Shown here piece after piece: positions 1 to 6,531 of a DNA stretch of 13,060 nucleotides; position 1 is the first letter of the stretch; each line of letters opens with the position of its first letter. The stretch is taken from the NCBI GenBank assembly GCA_002337925.1, contig DDHB01000105.1, positions 9,994 through 23,053 of the forward strand, given 5' to 3'. The stretch is from Sporomusaceae bacterium UBA1887. GTDB taxonomy: Bacteria; Bacillota; Negativicutes; Sporomusales; DSM-15969. The translations under genes were made by a program, and so were the position numbers. The notes beneath the pieces are model-generated. The model searched no databases, was not told the origin of the DNA, and worked only from the letters and a program-made list of their open reading frames with translations.

Positions 1-122
1 GCAAGATCAGTGCCGTTTTGAATTGCCTGATCCATAATTTCGGCTGATTGTCGAGCGATTTTTGCATGGTCCGCCAAGAATTCAAAGAATTTTTCTTCTT
101 TCGGCTTTAAGCGAAAGGCCAT
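1..122 (-). CDS. DUF47 / PhoU-like phosphate transport accessory protein (N-terminal part)
   Basis: Only the first 40 codons lie in the window; the gene runs off the left edge. The product begins MAFRLKPKEEKFFEFL and continues as a charged helix. This matches the N-terminus of DUF47 proteins (PhoU-like helical bundles), which are usually encoded beside a Pit-type phosphate permease and are thought to regulate it in the cytoplasm. The ATG at 122 follows a GGGGGAG Shine-Dalgarno (130-136) at 7 nt. The promoter, and the PhoP-box-like array over its -35, support a role in phosphate metabolism. The identification rests on a short N-terminus, so the family is likely rather than certain. The downstream gene, expected to be a pit transporter, is outside the window. 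Confidence 0.75.
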   Translation of the reverse strand, partial: MAFRLKPKEEKFFEFLADHAKIARQSAEIMDQAIQNGTDL

Positions 123-157
123 AGTGACACTCCCCCTAATATGACTAAATCATACTG

Positions 158-185
158 ATTATAACATAGAACGACACAATGTTAA
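158..185 (-). promoter_or_regulatory. Promoter of the DUF47 gene
   Basis: The minus strand has TTAACA (180-185) as -35, a 16-nt spacer, and TATAAT (158-163) preceded by TG, giving an extended -10. It lies about 36 nt upstream of the ATG at 122. The -35 hexamer is also the last unit of the PhoP-box-like array. Confidence 0.7.
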
Positions 186-217
186 ATTACCGTAAAATAA
201 TGTTATAATTCGGTTAA
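180..217 (-). promoter_or_regulatory. Putative PhoP-box array (four hexamers)
   Basis: Reading the minus strand toward the DUF47 gene there are four hexamers: TTAACC (217-212), ATAACA (206-201), TTTACG (196-191) and TTAACA (185-180). The gaps are 5, 4 and 5 nt, so the helical repeat is about 11 bp. The Bacillus PhoP box is known as TT(A/C/T)A(C/T)A repeated at roughly 11-bp intervals, usually four copies at or upstream of the -35. Here each unit matches at five or six of six positions, and the last one is the -35. The binding protein is inferred. Confidence 0.6.
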
Positions 218-367
218 ATTACACTTTTATTGCATAAGCCACCAGAATGATATTCTTTTTTCATATTTATTATAGCCTTCCCGAAGCAGGATAAAAAAAT
301 CGTAACCTTCTTGCCACCATTGGAATAAACTGTAGCAAAACTTTCCTGTAAAGGAGGTATGCGAACT

Positions 368-838
368 ATGTTCAAATTTACTAAAAACAACCTATCCGTA
401 AATTTACGTCCGGGAATCACCCCATGTCAGCCTATTATTCCCCGTCGCTATACCTTGACTCATTCCGATCAAACAGGTCAGCTATTCCTGTCCATAGGCC
501 TGGATTATGCTACAGATGAAATTAACGCTAGCCGGGATGAAGTGCTAGCCGAGTGGCACTGCCTGGGAACAAGATCCTATCAGTTCCATGCCTATGTATG
601 CATAGGCAGTCATTGCAGCAAAACAGAAGCCGCTTCTCGCAACCGTCATTTTATTCGCCGCCTTCCTTTAGCGCTCAGTGCAATTTATGGCGGTGACAGG
701 AGTTTTTTTTATAACCGGACTGAGCTGCTGACAGCTCCCATATGGCTTCATTTTCAGTCAGCTTACTGCAAATTCCATCGTACTGAATATTGGGGTATGT
801 TTACCGAGTATGCTAATGGTTACAGCCGAAGGGTCTGA
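368..838 (+). CDS. STAY-GREEN (SGR) family protein, Mg-dechelatase homologue
   Basis: The 156-residue product carries the family hallmarks: IPRRYTLTHSDQTGQLFLSIG (about residues 24-44), RDEVLAEW (56-63), RRLPLALSAI (97-106), APIWLHF (123-129) and EYWG (140-143). Plant SGR proteins remove Mg from chlorophyll a. Bacterial homologues from non-photosynthetic lineages are known, and Mg-dechelating activity has been reported for some. The natural bacterial substrate is unclear. His32 and Asp34 of the THSD motif are plausible catalytic residues. The ATG at 368 is chosen because AAGGAGG (351-357) lies 10 nt upstream; the in-frame ATG at 359 is only 1 nt from it. No signal peptide is visible, so the protein is probably cytoplasmic. 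It stands alone and converges on queF, with a shared hairpin overlapping its last codons. Confidence 0.88.
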   Translation: MFKFTKNNLSVNLRPGITPCQPIIPRRYTLTHSDQTGQLFLSIGLDYATDEINASRDEVLAEWHCLGTRSYQFHAYVCIGSHCSKTEAASRNRHFIRRLPLALSAIYGGDRSFFYNRTELLTAPIWLHFQSAYCKFHRTEYWGMFTEYANGYSRRV

Positions 839-866
839 ATAAACAGATTCAGACCCTTCGGCTGTA
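821..866. terminator. Perfect 20-bp hairpin between convergent genes
   Basis: Arms 821-840 and 847-866 are exact reverse complements around the 6-nt loop AAACAG. The left arm includes the last five codons and the stop of the SGR-family gene; the right arm ends 9 nt before the queF stop codon. It sits where a bidirectional terminator would be expected. Neither side has a T-tract, so intrinsic termination is uncertain; it may protect 3' ends or act with Rho. Confidence 0.6.
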
Positions 867-875
867 AGGATTAAG

Positions 876-1373
876 CTATCGATTATCCACTTTTTCAGGA
901 TTCATATCATGATAAAACAGGCGCTTTTGCGCGGTCTCTTCCCAGCGCGTTCCAGGCTTGCCGTAGTTGCAAAAAGGATCAATTGAAATACCGCCCCGAG
1001 GTGTGAATTTGCCCCAGACCTCGATATATTTAGGATCTAATAAGCGAATTAGGTCCTTCATAATAATATTGACACAGTCCTCGTGAAAGTCACCATGATT
1101 GCGAAAACTAAACAGATAAAGTTTAAGAGATTTACTTTCCACCAAAAGCTGATCAGGCACGAGAGAAATATAAATAGTGGCAAAATCAGGCTGTCCCGTC
1201 ATTGGGCAAAGACTGGTAAACTCAGGACAATTAAATTTCACAAAATAATCGTTACCTGGATGCTTATTTACAAAAGATTCTAATACCGCAGGATCATAAC
1301 TATAGGTGTACCCTGTTCCCTGATTGCCCAGCAGAGTTACACCTTGTAATTCTGCTGCATTTCTTCCGGACAT
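876..1373 (-). CDS. queF: NADPH-dependent 7-cyano-7-deazaguanine (preQ0) reductase
   Basis: QueF reduces the nitrile of preQ0 to the aminomethyl group of preQ1 using NADPH, the last step before insertion into tRNA on the way to queuosine. The 165-residue length is that of the short, single-module (Bacillus-type) enzymes. Visible features are the active-site Cys56 in FTSLCPMTGQPD with Asp63, the QueF motif ESKSLKLY (79-86) that helps bind NADPH, and HE (97-98) in GDFHEDC. The ATG follows AGGAGGAA at a normal distance. It lies 19 nt after queT, so both genes should be on one transcript under the preQ1 riboswitch. It ends at TAG, 9 nt from the convergent hairpin. The call is secure. Confidence 0.95.
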   Translation of the reverse strand: MSGRNAAELQGVTLLGNQGTGYTYSYDPAVLESFVNKHPGNDYFVKFNCPEFTSLCPMTGQPDFATIYISLVPDQLLVESKSLKLYLFSFRNHGDFHEDCVNIIMKDLIRLLDPKYIEVWGKFTPRGGISIDPFCNYGKPGTRWEETAQKRLFYHDMNPEKVDNR

Positions 1374-1392
1374 ACTATTCCTCCTATCAAGC

Positions 1393-1893
1393 TCAAAGGT
1401 TTAACTTAGTATTCAACTGTTTAACCAACAGTACTCCAGCAATACCCGGTATAATTTGGCCAATAGTAATGCTCGCTGCTAAAACGCCATAGGGTACATG
1501 AATTAAATAGGACAGCCAGATAGGTACAATCATACCAGGACACAGAATAATCGGCACTGCTATCCACCAGTCGTTCAACCGGTATCGTCGCACTAGATAG
1601 GTCAGTGTAGAGGTGATAATTCCCACGGCAGTACCACCAATAATATCTGGCAGGCCCAGCCCCCCCATGAACAGGTTGCTTAGTAAATTACTCAGTCCCA
1701 TAGGAACGATAAGAAACGGAAAAATTGCACTAAGCGCATATAAGGCGGTAGCTATTCGAATTTGATATTGACCAAAAGCGAAGCTCTGCGTCATATACAT
1801 TACCACAACATACATGGCAATAATCAGACCTGATAAAGTTAGCTTTTGCAACGAAGTAGAAATAATTGGCCTGCTGGAAACTGCGTTTTTCAT
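1393..1893 (-). CDS. queT: Queuosine precursor transporter, QueT family
   Basis: This 166-residue integral membrane protein has about five to six hydrophobic segments (roughly residues 17-37, 48-65, 75-95, 108-128 and 132-157) and little soluble sequence. The MYMTQSFAFGQYQIRIATALYAL region followed by a glycine-rich LFMGGLGLPDIIGGTAVG segment fits the QueT (COG4708) family. These are predicted ECF-type substrate-binding subunits for queuosine precursors such as preQ0 or preQ1. The start ATG follows AGGAGG at 5 nt. A preQ1-I riboswitch and terminator sit in its leader, which independently supports the assignment. queF follows at 19 nt. No ECF energy-coupling genes are in the window. The exact precursor carried is not determined. 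Confidence 0.92.
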   Translation of the reverse strand: MKNAVSSRPIISTSLQKLTLSGLIIAMYVVVMYMTQSFAFGQYQIRIATALYALSAIFPFLIVPMGLSNLLSNLFMGGLGLPDIIGGTAVGIITSTLTYLVRRYRLNDWWIAVPIILCPGMIVPIWLSYLIHVPYGVLAASITIGQIIPGIAGVLLVKQLNTKLNL

Positions 1894-1918
1894 AAAATCC
1901 TCCTAATTTTGGGCAAAC

Positions 1919-1940
1919 AAAAAAGGGCATACGCGCCCTT
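1919..1940 (-). terminator. Riboswitch-controlled intrinsic terminator
   Basis: On the minus strand AAGGGC (1940-1935) pairs with GCCCTT (1928-1923) around a 6-nt loop and is followed by a T-run. It lies between the preQ1 aptamer and the queT Shine-Dalgarno, as expected for a transcriptional OFF switch. GGGC at the aptamer's 3' edge (1970-1967) could pair with GCCC of the terminator (1928-1925), a possible antiterminator; I could not settle the alternative fold. Confidence 0.85.
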
Positions 1941-1966
1941 GTACTACACTATTGTCTAAGTAGTTG

Positions 1967-2010
1967 GCCCGTAGTTTTATTTAGAGACAGGATGGTTACG
2001 AACTGTCTGT
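1967..2010 (-). ncRNA. preQ1-I (class I) riboswitch aptamer
   Basis: On the minus strand, P1 is AGACAG (2008-2003) with CTGTCT (1990-1985). It encloses the 12-nt loop TTCGTAACCATC. An A-rich tail, CTAAATAAAACTACGG, follows. CGTA of the loop (2000-1997) pairs exactly with TACG of the tail (1973-1970), giving the H-type pseudoknot P2. Stem, loop and A-rich tail match the preQ1-I layout. The genes controlled are queT and queF, so bound preQ1 should shut off its own import and synthesis. Confidence 0.92.
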
Positions 2011-2026
2011 TATATAGTTACAAAAT

Positions 2027-2055
2027 ATTATACCATAACGAAACTATAGCCGCAA
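2027..2055 (-). promoter_or_regulatory. Promoter of the riboswitch-queT-queF unit
   Basis: The minus strand has TATAAT (2027-2032) with an upstream TG (extended -10) and a weak -35, TTGCGG (2050-2055), at a 17-nt spacing. Transcription would start just before the preQ1 aptamer. The -35 is 18 nt past the stop codon of the EAL-HDOD gene. I see no terminator between them, so some read-through is possible. Confidence 0.75.
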
Positions 2056-2072
2056 CTTGTTTCATCTTAAGG

Positions 2073-3284
2073 TCACTCAAGCCCACTTTCTTTATACCAG
2101 GCTAATGAGTTTACATGTAAAACAGGCAGCCTTGCTTCGGCTATATTCAACTGCCCTGCATAAATAACAACCGCCTGCCAATTCCCTTGTTCATAAGCTA
2201 GACTAAGCTGATAAATATCCTGAAACAAACCCGATGCCCCCAGCAAAGCGGCACGCACATCAGAAGTTACTGGCAATTCAGCCAGAATGTCTGCTAGCGG
2301 ACGGTCAAGAAGTGCATCGATCAATGACAGTAAGCCCAGTAAAAATGCATCGGAGCCTCGCTCCTTATATCCGGCTTCATTAGCCAGCAGCTCGCAAAAA
2401 CGCGCTCTCATCACAGAAATAACCACCAATTCCTGCGGTTTATCCTGTGCAAGTTCTCTGGTTACAATCAATGCTGCCCACTTGACTGCTTCTTTAACCC
2501 CCAGCAGTGCCAATGCCTGGCGGATTGACCGAATGGATGCACGAAAACCAAATGATGCTGAGTTTATATATTTAAGAAGCATATAAGTTAAAAATACATC
2601 TTTTTCTATTAACTTTTCAAGCTTGTCCAAATCAAGCAAAGAACTGCTGATTTGCTGCAGCAGTCTGAAATTAACTGTTTTATTTTTAGGGATACTCTGA
2701 CTTGCAACAATAATAGGTTTGCTAAAAAAATAGCCCTGAAAATAAGTATAGCCAAGCTCCATAGCCTGACGGAATTCTTCTGGTGTTTCTACCTTTTCGG
2801 CAAGAAAACGAATATCTTTCCCTCTACACATCTCAATTAATTTAATTTGCTCTTCAATCCCCGTAATTTGAAAGTCAATCTTGATGATATCGGCTAGTTC
2901 CATCAGGGGCTCAAAGCGAGGTTCAAACACGAAATCATCTAATACAATCAAAAAGCCTAGTTCCCGGATTTTCCGGCATGCTTCTACAATGTCAGCTGTA
3001 GGATCAACCGTTTCAAGAATTTCTACTGCGATTTGATCTGCGGGCAGCATTGTGACGATCTCATTCTTTAGCAAATTGGCCGTAAAATTAATAAAAGCCC
3101 GTTTACCACCTGTCAACGTAGAAAGACCGATTAACCAAAAGCTGTTAACAATAACCTGCGATGTTGCTTGGTCACCATCAGCCGCACTATAGAAATTTTC
3201 CTGACCTTGCCGGAACAGTAGTTCATAAGCGAAAATATGCTGACGTCTGTCAAAGATAGGCTGACGAGCTACAAAAACCTGCAT
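2073..3284 (-). CDS. EAL-HDOD two-domain signalling protein (YuxH-like)
   Basis: The product is 403 residues. Residues 1-190 form an EAL-type domain: ARQPIFD near the start, YELLFR (20-25) in place of EAL, INF (65-67), EILE (88-91), LDDF (115-118), IKID (134-137), AEKVE (162-166) and FQGYFFSKP (182-190). Residues about 200-390 form an HDOD domain, with LLKYINSASFGFR (236-248) and ALALLGVKEAVKWA (257-270). Many metal and base residues remain, but the loop after LDDF lacks the GTG motif of active c-di-GMP phosphodiesterases. It is probably a sensor or adaptor, not an enzyme. The ATG at 3284 is chosen because GCAGGGGGA precedes it by about 7 nt; an in-frame GTG at 3305 has no such site. It lies 101 nt downstream of the GGDEF gene. 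Confidence 0.88.
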   Translation of the reverse strand: MQVFVARQPIFDRRQHIFAYELLFRQGQENFYSAADGDQATSQVIVNSFWLIGLSTLTGGKRAFINFTANLLKNEIVTMLPADQIAVEILETVDPTADIVEACRKIRELGFLIVLDDFVFEPRFEPLMELADIIKIDFQITGIEEQIKLIEMCRGKDIRFLAEKVETPEEFRQAMELGYTYFQGYFFSKPIIVASQSIPKNKTVNFRLLQQISSSLLDLDKLEKLIEKDVFLTYMLLKYINSASFGFRASIRSIRQALALLGVKEAVKWAALIVTRELAQDKPQELVVISVMRARFCELLANEAGYKERGSDAFLLGLLSLIDALLDRPLADILAELPVTSDVRAALLGASGLFQDIYQLSLAYEQGNWQAVVIYAGQLNIAEARLPVLHVNSLAWYKESGLE

Positions 3285-3322
3285 GTTACGTCCCCCTGCT
3301 TGCACACCCTACATATATCCCC

Positions 3323-3328
3323 ATTATA
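3323..3328 (-). promoter_or_regulatory. Possible -10 of the EAL-HDOD gene
   Basis: TATAAT on the minus strand lies 38 nt upstream of the start at 3284. No good -35 was found at 16-18 nt (TGGTTC at 17 nt is the best available). The gene may be transcribed from here or by read-through from the GGDEF gene. Confidence 0.4.
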
Positions 3329-3385
3329 CGACATTTTTCTACCAGGAACCAGTTAATTTTCAGATTTTTGCAGCAATCATCCACC

Positions 3386-4324
3386 TTATACCGATATACT
3401 GCGCACGTTATTGCGTCCCGCAGTCTTAGCCTGATATAATGCCTGATCTGCTCTCTTAAGAAGTTCTTCGGAATTACCTCCCTGCTGAGGAAAGCTTGCT
3501 GCTACGCCCAAGCTGATGCTAAGCAACTGCGAAGGACTGCCGTAATGTTCCAGTGCCAGTTGGTTTACTGCCGAGCGCAAGGCCTCAGCGACCACGATAG
3601 CGCCTACATTGTCTGTATTAGGCAGCAACACGGCAAATTCTTCCCCACCGCAGCGGGCAACTAAATCGCCAGCCCGGCTGATTGTTTGGGACAATGCTTG
3701 CGCTACTCGCTTGAGGCAGTGATCACCACCTATATGTCCATAAAAATCATTATATTTTTTAAAATAGTCAATATCTATCATAATCACTGCTAATGGAATT
3801 TCTTCTCGCATTGCCCGCCGCCACTCGTCCTTATAACGTTCTTCAAAATGACGCCTGTTCGCTATTTCTGTTAAACCGTCAGTAGATACCATTCGGTTAA
3901 GTTCTAAATTGGCACAAATCAACTCTTCAGTGAGACAGGCCAAAGTATACTGATATTCCAACAACCGCCGTCCGACCTGAAGACGGCTCCGCAGTTCTTC
4001 CGCATGAAAAGGCTTGCTGATATAGTCATCTGCTCCTGAGTTCAGCGCTAATACAAGCCCGTCCTTGTCAGTACGCATAGTCAGCATAATCACATAAATC
4101 TTGTGTCCTTCCGCACGCCCCTTAATTTTTCGGCACAATTCAATACCATCAATTTCGGGCATTACCCAGTCGACAACAGCAAGCACAGGCTCACACTCAC
4201 TCTGCAGGTACTCCCAAGCCTGTTTGCCATTTGAAGCCGTCATTACTTCATAGCCCCAGGGATTAACGATTTGTTTTAAATAAGCAAGACTAAGCTCTTC
4301 ATCATCCACCAGTAAGAGTTTCAT
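3386..4324 (-). CDS. Response regulator with GGDEF diguanylate cyclase output domain
   Basis: The 312-residue product has a receiver domain at 1-120: DD (7-8), phospho-acceptor Asp52 in VVDWVMPEIDG, Thr82 and Lys104 in SKPF. A short helical linker (about 120-147) leads to a GGDEF domain starting at DGLTEIANRR (149-158). The active site is GGEEF (226-230), and the inhibitory c-di-GMP site RxxD is present as RAGD (217-220), five residues before it. It should make c-di-GMP when phosphorylated and be feedback-inhibited. Translation starts at one of two adjacent ATGs (4327 or 4324); the second is 7 nt from AGGGAG and is preferred. The open frame continues to 4492, but that extension has no ribosome site and crosses the terminator of the upstream operon. 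No partner histidine kinase is in the window. Confidence 0.92.
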   Translation of the reverse strand: MKLLLVDDEELSLAYLKQIVNPWGYEVMTASNGKQAWEYLQSECEPVLAVVDWVMPEIDGIELCRKIKGRAEGHKIYVIMLTMRTDKDGLVLALNSGADDYISKPFHAEELRSRLQVGRRLLEYQYTLACLTEELICANLELNRMVSTDGLTEIANRRHFEERYKDEWRRAMREEIPLAVIMIDIDYFKKYNDFYGHIGGDHCLKRVAQALSQTISRAGDLVARCGGEEFAVLLPNTDNVGAIVVAEALRSAVNQLALEHYGSPSQLLSISLGVAASFPQQGGNSEELLKRADQALYQAKTAGRNNVRSISV

Positions 4325-4423
4325 CATTACGCTCCCTTCTTCCATCCGGAAGGCTAAGTTGACCCTTGGAATATCCTGGTTTTTCGCTGAAAATAGTGAA
4401 ATACCTTTTTTAAATTTTCTGAT

Positions 4424-4454
4424 AAAAAACTCCGCATCAGTAGCAATGCGGAGT
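4424..4454 (-). terminator. Intrinsic terminator of the fol-CoA-transferase operon
   Basis: On the minus strand ACTCCGCAT (4454-4446) pairs with ATGCGGAGT (4437-4429) around an 8-nt loop and is followed by six T. It starts 6 nt after the CoA-transferase stop codon and closes the long leftward operon before the GGDEF gene. Confidence 0.9.
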
Positions 4455-4460
4455 GTCAAT

Positions 4461-5642
4461 CTAAATAATATGATTTTGTTGGAGTTCGGCAATGCGCTCA
4501 GGGGAATAGCCTAATTGCTCGAGGATTTCCTCCGAATGCTGTCCAAGCACTGGTGCCGGCCTTTCAATACAATCAGCAGAAGCACTCAGTTTAATTGGAT
4601 TACCGGGAATACGGACTTTTCCCGCAACAGGATGCTCCACCTCAATCAGCATATTGCGTGCTTCAATATGTGGATCAGAGGCCAGATCAGCAATAGTCAG
4701 GATTGGCGCTCCCGGCACGGCATGGTGCTGAAGTTTCAGTAAAATCTCATTCATAGTAAACTGACCAGCCCATTCGTTAATCATCCTGCCTAATTCGACT
4801 ATATTTGTGGAGCGGTTGTCATTCAGCAAAAATCGTTCATCTGTAATCAATTCCGGTTTTTCCATTGCTTTGCATAATCGCTGCCAGGTAGCTTCATTGG
4901 CACAGGCAATGATGACATAGCCGTCGCTGGCCTGAAATACATCATAAGGCGCTACACTTGCATGACGGCTGCCAATTCTCGACGGATTCTGGCCAGTCAT
5001 TGTATAGCGGACAACAGCGTTTTCCAAAATAGAGAATATACAGTCCTGCATGGATATATCAATACGCTGTCCAGTGCCGGTACGGCCTCGCTGTACAAGC
5101 GCCGCCAATATGCCGATGCTCATGAAGTTACCGGCATTAATATCGCCCAGGGAAGTACCTACACGGGTAGGAGTATCAGGAAATCCGGTAATACTCATTA
5201 ACCCGCCCATTGCCTGAGCAATAGCATCAAAAGCCACCCGCTCAGCATAAGGTCCATACTGACCAAAACCAGTAATGGAAGCATAAATAAGCTTGGGATT
5301 GATTTTGCGCAATTCCTCAAACCCGAGTCCCCACTTGTCCATTGTGCCGATTGTGAAGTTTTCCAGTACTACGTCGGCGTCCTTGATAAGATCTTTTAGC
5401 ACCGCTTGCCCTGCGGCAACACGAAGATCGAGTGTTATACTGCGTTTATTGCGGTTAAGTGTCATAAAGTATCCGCTCTCACCATTACAGAAAGGACCGA
5501 ACAACCGGGCATCATCACCATGGCCCGGAACCTCTACCTTAATTACATCTGCCCCTAAATCCGCCAGGGTCATGGTACAATACGGCCCGGTTAACAGTCT
5601 GGATAAATCAATTATTTTAATACCCGCTAGAGCTTTCTCCAT
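4461..5642 (-). CDS. Class III (CaiB/BaiF family) CoA-transferase
   Basis: The 393-residue length is normal for the family. It opens with LAGIKIIDLSRLLTGPYC (5-22), followed by LADLGADVIKVE (26-37) and LNRNKRSITLDL (62-73). Asp167 in TSLGDINAGN is the expected nucleophile that forms the acyl-aspartyl anhydride intermediate. PGAPI and GHGD-like segments are also family features. These enzymes move CoA between acids (formyl/oxalyl, carnitine, benzylsuccinate and others). The substrate cannot be read from the sequence. The start at 5642 is chosen because GAGGGGG lies 6 nt upstream; an in-frame ATG at 5648 directly abuts it. It follows folK by 17 nt and precedes a terminator, so it appears to be the last gene of the folate operon, an odd pairing. 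Confidence 0.88.
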   Translation of the reverse strand: MEKALAGIKIIDLSRLLTGPYCTMTLADLGADVIKVEVPGHGDDARLFGPFCNGESGYFMTLNRNKRSITLDLRVAAGQAVLKDLIKDADVVLENFTIGTMDKWGLGFEELRKINPKLIYASITGFGQYGPYAERVAFDAIAQAMGGLMSITGFPDTPTRVGTSLGDINAGNFMSIGILAALVQRGRTGTGQRIDISMQDCIFSILENAVVRYTMTGQNPSRIGSRHASVAPYDVFQASDGYVIIACANEATWQRLCKAMEKPELITDERFLLNDNRSTNIVELGRMINEWAGQFTMNEILLKLQHHAVPGAPILTIADLASDPHIEARNMLIEVEHPVAGKVRIPGNPIKLSASADCIERPAPVLGQHSEEILEQLGYSPERIAELQQNHII

Positions 5643-5659
5643 TGCCATCCCCCTCTTTT

Positions 5660-6163
5660 TTACTCACCTTGCTGTGCATGCCAGGATTTATAAAAATGTA
5701 CTGCCCGGTCATCGCCTAATAACTCCCGGTATTGTTCAAGGGTTTTACCATTTAAGGTTAACATCGGCTCAACTTCCAGCAGCGGGATAATAACAAAGAG
5801 CCGTTCGTGCAGGCGGGGGTGGGGGACAGTCAATTCTGGAGAACAAATATGACTATTACCATACAGCAAAATATCCATATCAATCGTTCGCGGCCCCCAG
5901 CGTACATCCCGCACCCGCAAAAGCGACCGCTCAACTTTCATACAGGCTGAAAGCAGCTGTTCGGCAGAAAGAATCGTTTCGATAACTGCAACTGCATTTA
6001 AAAAAGGAGGCTGGTCAGTAAAGCCAACCGGTTCAGTTTCATACATAGAAGAAACCCGGCTGATTTGGATGCCGTCAACTGCGGCAAGCCGGGCTACCGC
6101 TTCACGTAAATACCTTTCCCGGTCCCCCATATTGGAGCCTAATCCTATATAACATCTCGTCAT
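5660..6163 (-). CDS. folK: 6-hydroxymethyl-7,8-dihydropterin pyrophosphokinase
   Basis: HPPK transfers pyrophosphate from ATP to hydroxymethyl-dihydropterin, making the substrate of FolP. The 167-residue product has IGLGSNMGDRERYL (6-19), SSMYETEPVGFTDQPPFLN (38-56) and the Mg/ATP-binding signature RWGPRTIDMDILLYG (88-102), followed by VPHPRLHER. Its ATG overlaps the folB stop as ATGA, and the upstream AGAGAAAAAAG site is weak, so it is probably translationally coupled to folB. The length and all motifs are normal. Confidence 0.96.
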   Translation of the reverse strand: MTRCYIGLGSNMGDRERYLREAVARLAAVDGIQISRVSSMYETEPVGFTDQPPFLNAVAVIETILSAEQLLSACMKVERSLLRVRDVRWGPRTIDMDILLYGNSHICSPELTVPHPRLHERLFVIIPLLEVEPMLTLNGKTLEQYRELLGDDRAVHFYKSWHAQQGE

Positions 6164-6531
6164 TTTCTTTTTTCTCTTGTAATTGAAATTTCTACATAAT
6201 CAAAAATACCTGCTACTGGAGCAGAAGGCTTTCGTATTACTATATCAATCTTATCTATGAAAAAATCAGCCAATATTTTTTGGGCAATCGCTTCTGCCAG
6301 CCCTTCGAGCAGATTAAAGCGCCGATTTTCTACCAACTCTTTAATTACGCTGTAAACGTCTGCATAGTTGACAGTATCCCGCAAATCATCTGACTGCCCG
6401 GCAGACTTTAAGTCGAGGTACAGGACGGCATCAAGCATAAACCGCTGGCCGATTTGCTGTTCTGCCTCCAAGGCACCATGATAGCCAAAAAAAATCATAT
6501 TTTGTAATCGAATGCTGTCCATATGAGGCAT
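6160..6531 (-). CDS. folB: Dihydroneopterin aldolase
   Basis: FolB splits 7,8-dihydroneopterin into hydroxymethyl-dihydropterin and glycolaldehyde. The 123-residue product shows the expected IRLQNMIFFGYHGALEAEQ opening (7-25) with a Glu that binds pterin, DTVNYADVYSVI (48-59), LLEGLAEAIA (74-83) and IRKPSAPV (98-105) with the catalytic Lys. The ATG at 6531 shares one base with the folP stop (TAATG) and has GGAGGAG 8 nt upstream. It overlaps folK by 4 nt. Confidence 0.95.
   Translation of the reverse strand: MPHMDSIRLQNMIFFGYHGALEAEQQIGQRFMLDAVLYLDLKSAGQSDDLRDTVNYADVYSVIKELVENRRFNLLEGLAEAIAQKILADFFIDKIDIVIRKPSAPVAGIFDYVEISITREKRK

Larger units (their letters stand above)
123..367. other. Divergent intergenic region, DUF47 / STAY-GREEN homologue
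   Basis: This 245-nt region is AT-rich on its left side. It holds the DUF47 promoter and PhoP-like boxes (158-217) and the Shine-Dalgarno AAGGAGG (351-357) of the rightward gene. I could not assign a convincing promoter for the rightward gene. Candidates are TGTTATAAT at 201-209, which lies inside the box array and has no good -35, and TTGCAT (230-235) with TATTCT (251-256, preceded by TGA) at a short 15-nt spacing. No terminator or structured RNA was recognised. Confidence 0.5.

Noticed and set aside
201..209. TGTTATAAT on the plus strand as an extended -10 promoter for the SGR-family gene
   Set aside because: It falls inside the PhoP-box-like array on the other strand, has no acceptable -35, and would give a long 5' leader. 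It is probably a by-product of the repeated boxes.
181..222. Direct repeat GTTAAATTAC at 181-190 and 213-222 as an insertion footprint
   Set aside because: The two copies are the outer units of the regularly spaced hexamer array, so a regulator site explains them better. No mobile element lies between them.
2073..3284. EAL-HDOD protein called as an active c-di-GMP phosphodiesterase
   Set aside because: EAL is ELL and the GTG loop after LDDF is absent, so activity is doubtful despite retained metal-site residues.
4328..4492. N-terminal extension of the GGDEF response regulator to 4492
   Set aside because: It would run through the upstream operon's terminator and has no ribosome site. Receiver domains normally begin at the chosen Met.
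5293..5790. Long plus-strand open frame opposite the CoA-transferase and folK
   Set aside because: It lies antisense to two well-supported genes, spans their junction, has no ribosome site, and its Ser/Arg/Pro-rich translation resembles no family.
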